A stretch of DNA of 8,693 nt from Flavobacteriaceae bacterium (lineage in GTDB: Bacteria; Bacteroidota; Bacteroidia; Flavobacteriales; Flavobacteriaceae), in the NCBI GenBank assembly GCA_018608735.1, contig JABAYZ010000149.1, positions 1 through 8,693 on the forward strand. The letters are read 5' to 3'. Positions 1 through 5,301 of this stretch are shown here, one piece after another (the stretch's first letter is position 1; each line of letters starts with the position of its first letter). Made by a program: the position numbers and the translations under genes. The notes beneath the pieces are model-generated. The model searched no databases. It was not told the origin of the DNA and saw nothing but the letters and a program-made list of their open reading frames with translations.

Positions 1-1
1 T

Positions 2-265
2 AAATACCTTATGTTATCATACGCTTTTGAAAAATTAATTATGCAACGAGTTGAATTCAAAACTGATAACAGAAATAATCAGTCAAAAAAAGCAATTGAA
101 AAAATTGGTGGAACATTTGAAGGAATATTAAGAAACCATACATTAATGCGTGATGGATACAGAAGAGATACAGCATATTATAGTATCCTAAAAAATGAAT
201 GGGATCGTATTAAAAATACAATATTTAAAGAACTAAAAACGGCACACAACAATGATAGTGTATAG
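2..265 (+). CDS. GNAT-family N-acetyltransferase, C-terminal part (5' end outside window)
   Basis: This is the C-terminal end of a GCN5-related acetyltransferase of the RimJ/RimL type, which moves an acetyl group from acetyl-CoA to an amine; the substrate cannot be told. The frame is open from base 2, so the ATG at 11 is internal (Lys-Tyr-Leu precede it) and the gene is cut by the window edge. Visible features typical of the fold are the helix YAFEKL, the strand RVEFKTDNRN, the following helix NQSKKAIEKIG, then GTFEGILRNH and the terminal YYSILKNEW. In this family the Asn-x-x-Ser-x-x-x-x-Glu-Lys-x-Gly segment packs near the CoA site. The stop at 263-265 lies about ten bases before a REP-like repeat. 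Stand-alone GNAT genes are common passengers of accessory regions. The family call is firm; the substrate is unknown. Confidence 0.85.
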   Translation, partial: KYLMLSYAFEKLIMQRVEFKTDNRNNQSKKAIEKIGGTFEGILRNHTLMRDGYRRDTAYYSILKNEWDRIKNTIFKELKTAHNNDSV

Positions 266-274
266 CCCCAGATA

Positions 275-294
275 GCGCAAGCGTCCCGATCGTG
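275..294 (-). repeat. REP-like GC-rich repeat, diverged inverted copy
   Basis: This 20-base segment matches the reverse complement of 378-397 at 18 of 20 positions, including 14 contiguous bases (275-288 against 384-397). Its own hairpin is degenerate, with two mismatches and one G-T pair, while the partner copy folds well. It is much richer in G+C than the surrounding DNA. It lies just after the acetyltransferase stop codon. Two REP-like units in opposite orientation about 90 bp apart resemble the paired units that REP-type transposases mobilise in other bacteria; that comparison is inference. Confidence 0.6.
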
Positions 295-375
295 AAAGCA
301 AGAAAAAAAAGAAATAGAATAAACAATGAGTTGAACATATAAGACGAGTATATGAACAATTTTAGTTTGTTTAAC

Positions 376-398
376 GGCACAAGCGGGACGCTTGCGCC
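376..398 (+). repeat. REP-like palindromic hairpin, well-formed copy
   Basis: Bases 376-385 pair with 389-398 around the three-base loop GGA. There are nine Watson-Crick pairs and a single A-C mismatch (379/395). The core CAAGCG-GGA-CGCTTG is perfect. It is an inverted near-copy of 275-294. No T-run follows, so it is a poor intrinsic terminator. From memory, similar GC-rich palindromes with a GGGACGCT core are scattered between genes in Flavobacteriaceae genomes, but I cannot check copy number here. The hairpin lies exactly where the reading frame of the downstream protein fragment loses its sense. Confidence 0.65.
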
Positions 399-602
399 AG
401 CAGAGGTTCAACTGCATTTGTTTTGACCAAAGCATCTTATGCAACTGACAACAAAGGAAATACGACTGAATTAGCATACTTCTTTAATGATTTAGAATTT
501 CTAGAAAACACAAGATTACAAAGAAGTATGAATGAATTTGAACTCAAAATTTTAACTAATAAAGAGTTCAGAGATAAAATTAAAACAGAACTTAAAAACT
601 AA
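399..602 (+). pseudogene. C-terminal fragment of an unrecognised protein, truncated at the REP-like hairpin
   Basis: A reading frame is open from 375 to the TAA at 600-602 and looks protein-like from about 405 onward. It includes the segments TAFVLTKASYATDNKGN, TELAYFFNDLEFLENTRLQ and MNEFELKILTNKEF, ending in a basic tail. The frame enters from the REP-like hairpin, and a stop sits just before it at 372-374. No ATG occurs until 528, which would leave only 24 residues. The region between the two REP-like copies has stops in all three forward frames, so no upstream half is present in another frame. I read this as the last 60 to 66 codons of a gene whose 5' part was removed or displaced. I do not recognise the family. 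It could instead be non-coding with a chance open frame, but the amino-acid composition argues against that. Confidence 0.5.
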
Positions 603-608
603 AAAGGA

Positions 609-660
609 CTACGTAAACAATGGCTATAAGTAATAGCTTGCTTGCTTGACGTAGGTAAGC
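609..660 (+). repeat. Nested stem-loop repeat after the gene fragment (cassette-boundary or attC-like candidate)
   Basis: The outer arms CTACGT (609-614) and ACGTAG (649-654) are perfect reverse complements. They enclose an inner hairpin, GCTAT (623-627) and ATAGC (633-637), around the five-base loop AAGTA. A further imperfect pairing links GCTTGC (636-641) or the overlapping GCTTG repeats with GTAAGC (655-660). The element starts seven bases after a stop codon and ends about 70 bases before the next gene. The phrase GGCTATAAGTAATAGC is one I recall from intergenic repeats beside small orphan genes in Flavobacteriaceae, but this memory is unverified. Nested imperfect stems are how folded attC recombination sites look, yet no integron integrase is visible in the window. 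Confidence 0.45.
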
Positions 661-697
661 TCGAAAATTTCATGCCATAAAACCATAAACAAATATC

Positions 698-716
698 TTA
701 ACTCCAATTAAGTTAA
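698..716. repeat. Short inverted repeat upstream of the DUF2200 gene
   Basis: TTAACT (698-703) and AGTTAA (711-716) are perfect inverted arms with a seven-base spacer, ending 12 bases before the ATG of the DUF2200 gene. Just upstream, CCATAAAA and CCATAAAC stand in tandem at 675-690. This could be an operator or simply AT-rich chance. No TAnnTTTG box is seen between 603 and 728. Confidence 0.2.
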
Positions 717-728
717 AAGTAAATAAAA

Positions 729-1097
729 ATGAAAGTTACAGCCGAAAAAAATGAAAAAGTGGCCAATATGATATTCGCAGCTATTTATCCGCTTTACCTG
801 AACAGGTTGATGAAAAATGGAAAAACCCAAGAAGAACTCAATCAAGTAATTACATGGTTTACTGGTTTTGACCAAGTTGAATTACAAGCTCTTATCGATG
901 AAAAAGCAACCTTTAGAACATTTTTTCAAAAAGCAAAAATACATCCAAACGCACACTTGATTAAAGGCGTTGTTTGTGGTTATCGCATTGAGGAAATAGA
1001 AGATGAATTTGAATTGTATAAACAATGTAGACGCATGGAAAAGCTGATTGATGAACTGGCAAGAGGTCGTAAAATGGAGAAAATTATGCGAAAATAA
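729..1097 (+). CDS. DUF2200 family protein
   Basis: The 122-residue product matches the DUF2200 family along its full length, and that family is usually about 115 to 125 residues. Recognisable conserved stretches are VANMIFAAIYPLYLNRL near the N-terminus, then EELNQVITWFTGFD, LQALIDEKATFRTFFQKA, NAHLIKGVVCGYRIEEIED, and the C-terminal LIDELARGRKMEKI. It has no signal peptide or membrane segment, so it should be a soluble cytoplasmic protein of mostly helical character. The molecular function of the family is unknown. The ATG at 729 is chosen because family similarity begins immediately after it; it is preceded by an A-rich stretch rather than a Shine-Dalgarno sequence. The gene stands alone between repeat-like sequences and converges on the M23 peptidase gene. 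DUF2200 genes are often small solitary accessory genes, which fits this setting. Confidence 0.88.
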   Translation: MKVTAEKNEKVANMIFAAIYPLYLNRLMKNGKTQEELNQVITWFTGFDQVELQALIDEKATFRTFFQKAKIHPNAHLIKGVVCGYRIEEIEDEFELYKQCRRMEKLIDELARGRKMEKIMRK

Positions 1098-1186
1098 GAA
1101 TCTACTCCGCTACCGCACGAAATCGAAAATTCAACGAAGTTTATCTATGAGATCATTGAGTTAATTATCATCCATTTGTCCAAGCT

Positions 1187-1223
1187 AGGGCCATGCTTTA
1201 GCGTGACGCCAGCCGGAAGCCCT
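1187..1223. repeat. GC-rich structured intergenic sequence, possible REP-like element
   Basis: AGGGC (1187-1191) and GCCCT (1219-1223) are perfect inverted ends around a GC-rich core that holds the near-perfect palindrome GCGTGACGC (1201-1209). The element is distinctly richer in G+C than the flanks. It lies between two convergent genes, where it could stop transcription from either side, though it lacks a T-run. It is unlike the 275-398 repeats in sequence. The remainder of 1098-1240 shows no gene. Confidence 0.3.
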
Positions 1224-1240
1224 GAATAAATCAAAAGTCA

Positions 1241-1924
1241 TTATTCTAATTTCAAAACCAAATTTGGATCGGGACAATTTGCACTGTAAAATGCTACATC
1301 ATTTTGAGAAGACACGCCCGGATAATCGCCTTCAAAATCTTCAATATCTTTAATGATCTGAAAGTGTAAATGGGGTGCATAATCGCCATTTACATTGGCA
1401 CTTCCTAAATATCCAATTATTTGTTTTTTAGATACTTGTGTATTTTTATATAAAGTATTGATTGATGACTTCGATAAATGACCATAAAGGGTGTAAAAGG
1501 TTACAGAATCGATGCAATGTTTTAAGATAATTGTTGGGCCATAATCGCCATAGTTGGTGTTGTCCTTAAAGCTATGCACAACACCATCAAACGCCGCCAA
1601 TACGGGGGTTTCAGCCGCACACCACAAGTCAACTCCTAAATGAATATTGCGTTCATCTAAACTAGTTTTAGTGTTAAAATGAGAGCTTCTGTTGTAGATT
1701 GATCGGGTCTCCAAATAGCCCCCAAAAGCAATTGATTTGTTATGGGTTTTAAGATAATCATTAATAAAGCCGATCCACGACTGGGAACAACTCACATCAA
1801 ATGCTTCAAGAGCAGCATTATTATGAGATAAATCTATAGGGATATAGGCGTCAAAATCAACTCCAGGCGCAATAACCTTTACAGGAAAATCTGACAATTT
1901 TTCCAAAAACGATTTAAAATCCAT
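1241..1924 (-). CDS. M23-family (LytM-type) metallopeptidase domain protein, no signal peptide
   Basis: The 227-residue protein carries a complete zinc-peptidase M23 domain in its C-terminal two thirds. The signature residues are visible: His95-x3-Asp99 (in RNIHLGVDLW), His149 in YTLYGHLS, and His185-Leu-His187 in YAPHLHFQ. By comparison with LytM, His95, Asp99 and His187 would bind zinc and His149 would be catalytic. Such domains normally cut peptide cross-links in peptidoglycan. Unusually, there is no signal peptide or membrane anchor: the N-terminus is an ordinary soluble segment with SFLEKLSDFPVKVIAPG. Segments such as FGGYLETRSIYNRS, GDYGPTIILKH and NCPDPNLVLKLE recall the M23 module embedded between a kinase-like domain and a class III aminotransferase in some large fusion proteins, so the substrate may not be cell wall. 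It is divergent from meaB with an 88 bp gap. The fold is sure; the role is not. Confidence 0.85.
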   Translation of the reverse strand: MDFKSFLEKLSDFPVKVIAPGVDFDAYIPIDLSHNNAALEAFDVSCSQSWIGFINDYLKTHNKSIAFGGYLETRSIYNRSSHFNTKTSLDERNIHLGVDLWCAAETPVLAAFDGVVHSFKDNTNYGDYGPTIILKHCIDSVTFYTLYGHLSKSSINTLYKNTQVSKKQIIGYLGSANVNGDYAPHLHFQIIKDIEDFEGDYPGVSSQNDVAFYSANCPDPNLVLKLE

Positions 1925-2012
1925 CTGATATAATTTGATCGAAAGATACGGACATTCAAAAAAACAATCCTAATATAAAAAATTAGATTAATTTAGCAGG
2001 AATAGACCAAAG

Positions 2013-3104
2013 GTGAGTAAAAAGAAAGCACATAAAACAGCACTTCAAGAAAAAGAAGGGGTTTCGCACCAAGAAACCACAAGTAAACAGGCGATTTCTA
2101 ATTTAAAAAAGAGTCGTCAAAACCAACCCTCAACTGAGGCCTTACTAAAAGGCATCATAGCCGGAAATACAGCAGCCTTGAGCCGAGGGATTACACTCAT
2201 TGAAAGTGACCACCCTACCCACAAAGACAAAGCGAATATACTTATTCAACAGTGCTTAGAACACCAAAAACCATCTATTAGAATTGGAATCACTGGCGTA
2301 CCCGGCGTAGGAAAAAGCACCTATATAGAAGCATTGGGCACCACCCTAACTGCTCTTGGAAAAAAAGTTGCGGTATTGGCTGTAGATCCCAGTAGTAGCC
2401 TTAGCAAAGGCAGTATTTTGGGCGATAAAACCCGAATGGATGCTTTGGTAAAAAACCCAAAGGCGTTTATTCGTCCCTCTGCAGCTGGAGCATCCCTTGG
2501 TGGTGTGGCGCGCCACACTCGAGAAGCGATTACACTTTGTGAAACCGCTGGTTATGATGTGATTTTGATTGAAACTGTCGGCGTTGGCCAAAGCGAAACC
2601 GCTGTACATAGTATGGTTGATTTTTTCTTACTCCTAAAATTAGCAGGAGCTGGCGATGAACTTCAAGGCATCAAACGGGGAATTATTGAAATGGCGGATG
2701 CCATCATCATCAATAAAGCCGATGGAGACAATCTAACGGCTGCTAAATTGGCAAAGGTGGAATTTAACCGTGCTCTTCACTTCTACCCTACTAAACCGTC
2801 CAATTGGACGCCAAAGGTACTTTTGTGCAGTGCATTAGAAAATAAAGGCATCGCTGCCGTATGGGATTTGATTCAGGACTATATAAATCACGCCACTAAA
2901 ACTGAGTATTTTGCCAAAAAACGTCAAGAACAAAATATGTTTTGGCTGCTGCAATCCATAGAAGACCAGCTAAAAGATCAATTTTTTCAAGATGAAAATA
3001 TCGCTAAAGAATTAAAAACACAAATGGCGTTAATTGGAGCTAATAAACGCTCTCCTTTTGCGGCGGCCGAATACCTACTGAACCTTCATAAGTCGCGCTT
3101 GTAG
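2013..3104 (+). CDS. meaB: Methylmalonyl-CoA mutase-associated GTPase MeaB (ArgK family)
   Basis: This is a G3E-type P-loop GTPase that guards adenosylcobalamin-dependent methylmalonyl-CoA mutase, gating cofactor loading and release in the cytoplasm. The 363 residues show an N-terminal helical arm (1-60), the Walker A loop GVPGVGKS (residues 95-102), VLAVDPSSSLSKGSILGDKTRM (121-142), the switch region ETVGVGQSE (187-195), KLAGAGDELQGIKRGI, and the guanine-specificity motif NKAD (234-237). A C-terminal helical dimerisation segment ends in SPFAAAEYLLNL. The start is GTG at 2013; the N-terminal segment HKTALQEKEGVS fits Bacteroidota homologues, so this start is favoured over any internal one. 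The name ArgK or LAO/AO transport ATPase is an older, misleading label. No mutase subunit is in the window. The last 30 bp overlap the 3' end of the opposing phosphatase gene. Confidence 0.95.
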   Translation: MSKKKAHKTALQEKEGVSHQETTSKQAISNLKKSRQNQPSTEALLKGIIAGNTAALSRGITLIESDHPTHKDKANILIQQCLEHQKPSIRIGITGVPGVGKSTYIEALGTTLTALGKKVAVLAVDPSSSLSKGSILGDKTRMDALVKNPKAFIRPSAAGASLGGVARHTREAITLCETAGYDVILIETVGVGQSETAVHSMVDFFLLLKLAGAGDELQGIKRGIIEMADAIIINKADGDNLTAAKLAKVEFNRALHFYPTKPSNWTPKVLLCSALENKGIAAVWDLIQDYINHATKTEYFAKKRQEQNMFWLLQSIEDQLKDQFFQDENIAKELKTQMALIGANKRSPFAAAEYLLNLHKSRL

Positions 3105-3641
3105 TTGCTTGAAAATAGTATAAAACAAGTAACCCGAAAAAACACCAAATGTTAAACCACAAATGATATCTAGAGGATAATGAAGCCCTAAATAGATGCG
3201 ACTGTAAGCCACTAGGATGCTCCACACTATCATAACGTAAATTAGTTTTTTATATACGGGGCGAAGCATTAGACCTGTAAAAATAGCTGTAGCCATAGAG
3301 TTTGAGGAGTGCCCAGAAAAGAAGCCATAACCCCAACAGTCCCCTTGTCGGATAAACTCCAAAATACCTTCTTGTGCGCAAGGGCGAAGTCGTTCAAAAG
3401 TAAACTTAAACAAATTTGTCGTTTGATCTGTGAAAAGAATCATTCCAGCAATGGTCAGAACGAGAATCCCAGTTTCTTTGAGCGTAAAATGTTTGGTCAT
3501 TAAATAAATCAGAATACCATATAAAGGGATAAACGTCAATTTGTTGGTGACAATCAACCAGAACCCATCCCAGGACGGGGTTCCTAAGTTATTTAGATAT
3601 AATAATAACGATTGGTCAATTTCTATAAGTTGATCTAGCAT
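3075..3641 (-). CDS. PAP2-family membrane phosphatase
   Basis: This is an integral membrane phosphatase of the type 2 phosphatidic-acid phosphatase superfamily, which removes phosphate from lipid phosphates such as undecaprenyl pyrophosphate, phosphatidate or lipid A. The exact substrate cannot be read. All three catalytic motifs are present in its 188 residues: Lys79-x6-Arg86-Pro87 (KFTFERLRP), Ser109-Gly110-His111 (FFSGHSSNS) and Ser147-Arg148-x5-His154-x3-Asp158 (SRIYLGLHYPLD). Motif two has Phe-Ser-Gly-His where Pro-Ser-Gly-His is most usual, a substitution outside the catalytic His. Hydrophobic helices occur near residues 27-48, 55-72, 114-128, 133-146 and 156-176. It begins two bases after the stop of the small acidic gene upstream and is likely co-transcribed with it and the MATE gene. 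Its 3' end reads 30 bp into the end of meaB. Confidence 0.92.
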   Translation of the reverse strand: MLDQLIEIDQSLLLYLNNLGTPSWDGFWLIVTNKLTFIPLYGILIYLMTKHFTLKETGILVLTIAGMILFTDQTTNLFKFTFERLRPCAQEGILEFIRQGDCWGYGFFSGHSSNSMATAIFTGLMLRPVYKKLIYVMIVWSILVAYSRIYLGLHYPLDIICGLTFGVFSGYLFYTIFKQLQARLMKVQ

Positions 3642-3643
3642 AA

Positions 3644-3871
3644 TTAATTGTCGTAAGTTGAAACTTCGTTATCGTAGAAAGCAGTAGCTTCTTTTATAGC
3701 AGTTTCGGTTTCAGCAAGCAATTCATCTTCATCTTGTGTGTCAAAATCCTCTAACCACTCCACGTCATCACTTTCCAAATTGATAATGAAACGTGGAAAT
3801 TCCGTGTGTATCACATAAATTGCAGTTGGAAATTTGGTGTTATCTCCGAGAATAAATTTTGGTAATTCCAT
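3644..3871 (-). CDS. Small acidic conserved hypothetical protein
   Basis: The 75-residue product begins MELPKFILGDNTKFPTAIYV and contains the well-formed segment IHTEFPRFIINLE followed by a strongly acidic part (SDDVEWLEDFDTQDEDELLAE) and a short C-terminal helix. It has about 20 acidic and four basic residues and no signal peptide or membrane segment. I recognise the pattern from uncharacterised proteins of similar length in Flavobacteriaceae, but know of no function. The gene is packed between the MATE gene (seven-base gap upstream) and the phosphatase gene (two-base gap downstream), so it is surely translated from a shared transcript. The compact fold followed by an acidic helix could suit a protein-binding role, which is only a guess. 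Confidence 0.8.
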   Translation of the reverse strand: MELPKFILGDNTKFPTAIYVIHTEFPRFIINLESDDVEWLEDFDTQDEDELLAETETAIKEATAFYDNEVSTYDN

Positions 3872-3878
3872 GCTTAGC

Positions 3879-5258
3879 TTAGTTGTTAGTATGAGTTTGT
3901 ATTAAACGGTTTGTTAGATAAATAAATCTAAGATATAAAAAAATTGATGCCGACCCTAATCCTACCAAAAGACCAATCCATATTCCGGTACTGCCATACA
4001 CCGCTTCTTTACCAAGAAAATAGCTTGTTGGAAATCCAATCATCCAATAGGCAATAAACGTCATTAGGGTTGGGATTTTCACATCTTGCAAGCCTCTTAA
4101 AGCCCCCAAGAATACGACTTGAATACTGTCACTGATTTGAAAAAGTGCCGCTACTACTAGTAATTTAGAAGCAATTGCGACCACCTCTTGATTGTCTAGG
4201 TAGTTGTTTACATCTTTTAAATCCAGATAAAACGTAGGAAAAACATCGTGAAACACTAAGAAAAGTAGCGCAAATACCGAAGCAAATAGGATGCCCATCA
4301 AAAAAATTGACTTGGCAATACGCTGAAGCTCTACATAGTTTTTTAAACCTTTTTGATTTCCTACACGAATCATCGCCGTCACACTTAGTCCCATGGCAAT
4401 CATAAAAGTCATAGACGATAAATTCAACGCAATTTGATTGGCCGCTTGTGCATTTTTACCTAAAACGCCACTCAACCAGATCGCTGCTGTAAAAATAGCC
4501 ACTTCAAAAAACATTTGCAGGGCACTAGGCAATCCAAGGTTCAGGATTTTTTTTAACATCAAACTGTCCAACACAAAGAGTTTTATGTGGGTTAAAAATG
4601 CTTTTGTTTTTTTATCGTTTTTAAGTAGAATCCATATGATTACAATCATAGCAACTCGAGAAATCAAAGTCCCAATTCCAGCTCCAACTATTCCCATTTT
4701 AGGAAAGCCAAATTTTCCAAATATCAATACATAATTAAAACCTACATTTAAAACATTAGCAATGATCGTTGCATACATGGCATGTTTTGTTAGAGAAAAG
4801 CCGTCACTAAATTGCTTAAACCCTTGAAAAATAATAAGCGGCACTAAAGAAATCGCGACAATATTTAAATAAGGCATCGCTAAAACTACTACTTCTTCGG
4901 GTTGTTTCATGAAATACATCAGTGGTTTGGCCAAAAGAATCATACCGTAGAGCAAGAGACTTAAAACGATGCACAAAAACAAGCCATGTTTGAAGGCTGA
5001 TTTTCCTTTTTTGAAATCATTTGCAGAATCGGCCTCTGCAACCAATGGAGTAATTGCGGTAGAAAAACCAATTCCCAATGACATGGCTACAAAGAAAAAA
5101 CTATTCCCAAGTGATACTGCTGCCAATTCTGCAGCTCCCAACTGCCCCACCATCATATTGTCTACAAACCCTACAAAGGTGTGTCCAAGCATTCCCATAA
5201 TGACTGGGTAGGCTAGCTTCCAATTGTAGCGAAATTCTTTTGTTAAGTGTGAAAACAT
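3879..5258 (-). CDS. MATE-family multidrug/cation efflux transporter (NorM-like)
   Basis: This inner-membrane antiporter of the multidrug and toxic compound extrusion family would export cationic compounds in exchange for sodium or protons. The 459 residues are the usual MATE length and form two homologous six-helix halves. The first half has the hallmark VDNMMVGQLGAAELAAVSLGN-like segment, with Asp33 in the position of a conserved coupling aspartate. The second half repeats the pattern from around residue 230 (LNLGLPSALQMFFEVAIFTAA) and includes VTAMIRVGNQKG, which is typical of NorM-type members. FLGALRGLQDVKIPTLMTFIAYW near the C-terminus is also characteristic. The ATG at 5258 precedes the conserved first helix and is preferred. 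The gene begins only 43 bp after the DUF5606 stop, with a strong terminator hairpin between, so its promoter must overlap the hairpin or it depends on read-through. The drug or ion specificity is unknown. Confidence 0.92.
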   Translation of the reverse strand: MFSHLTKEFRYNWKLAYPVIMGMLGHTFVGFVDNMMVGQLGAAELAAVSLGNSFFFVAMSLGIGFSTAITPLVAEADSANDFKKGKSAFKHGLFLCIVLSLLLYGMILLAKPLMYFMKQPEEVVVLAMPYLNIVAISLVPLIIFQGFKQFSDGFSLTKHAMYATIIANVLNVGFNYVLIFGKFGFPKMGIVGAGIGTLISRVAMIVIIWILLKNDKKTKAFLTHIKLFVLDSLMLKKILNLGLPSALQMFFEVAIFTAAIWLSGVLGKNAQAANQIALNLSSMTFMIAMGLSVTAMIRVGNQKGLKNYVELQRIAKSIFLMGILFASVFALLFLVFHDVFPTFYLDLKDVNNYLDNQEVVAIASKLLVVAALFQISDSIQVVFLGALRGLQDVKIPTLMTFIAYWMIGFPTSYFLGKEAVYGSTGIWIGLLVGLGSASIFLYLRFIYLTNRLIQTHTNN

Positions 5259-5273
5259 TTGATATACGATGTT

Positions 5274-5301
5274 AAAAAAAGCAGCTCTAAGCTGCTTTTT
5301 T
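5274..5301 (-). terminator. Intrinsic terminator between DUF5606 and MATE genes, symmetric
   Basis: A perfect 12-bp stem (5275-5286 with 5290-5301) encloses a three-base loop. Its GC core AGCAGCT/AGCTGCT is flanked by A and T runs, so the minus-strand transcript has a hairpin followed by at least six U residues. It abuts the TAG of the DUF5606 gene at 5302-5304. It probably ends the ruvX-def-DUF5606 transcript. Because A and T runs flank both sides, it could act in either direction. Confidence 0.85.

Noticed and set aside
336..354. CATATA/TATATG inverted repeat between the REP-like copies as an operator
   Set aside because: A six-base AT-rich palindrome with a seven-base loop is likely by chance here, and no gene start lies beside it.
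178..477. A 99-codon minus-strand open frame across the acetyltransferase end and the REP-like repeats
   Set aside because: It runs antisense to the acetyltransferase tail and through both hairpins. Its product is Leu/Cys/Phe-rich with no family resemblance.
275..690. CRISPR array or tandem repeat array
   Set aside because: The two REP-like copies are inverted and only two in number, with no regular spacing or spacers and no cas genes in the window.
1..1240. Insertion sequence or integron with its own recombinase
   Set aside because: No transposase or integrase is encoded anywhere in the window, so only the repeats and the gene layout hint at mobility.
1929..1937. TATAATTTG in the M23-meaB gap as a meaB promoter
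   Set aside because: It has one base too many between TA and TTTG and lies about 75 bases from the GTG, so it is not a consensus match.
2321..2609. Two minus-strand open frames inside meaB
   Set aside because: They are antisense shadows of a well-conserved GTPase and overlap each other in different frames. Neither product looks like a protein family.
3309..5211. Plus-strand open frames opposite the phosphatase and MATE genes (around 3309, 4438 and 4969)
   Set aside because: They lie antisense to genes with full family motifs, and their translations have no recognisable domain.
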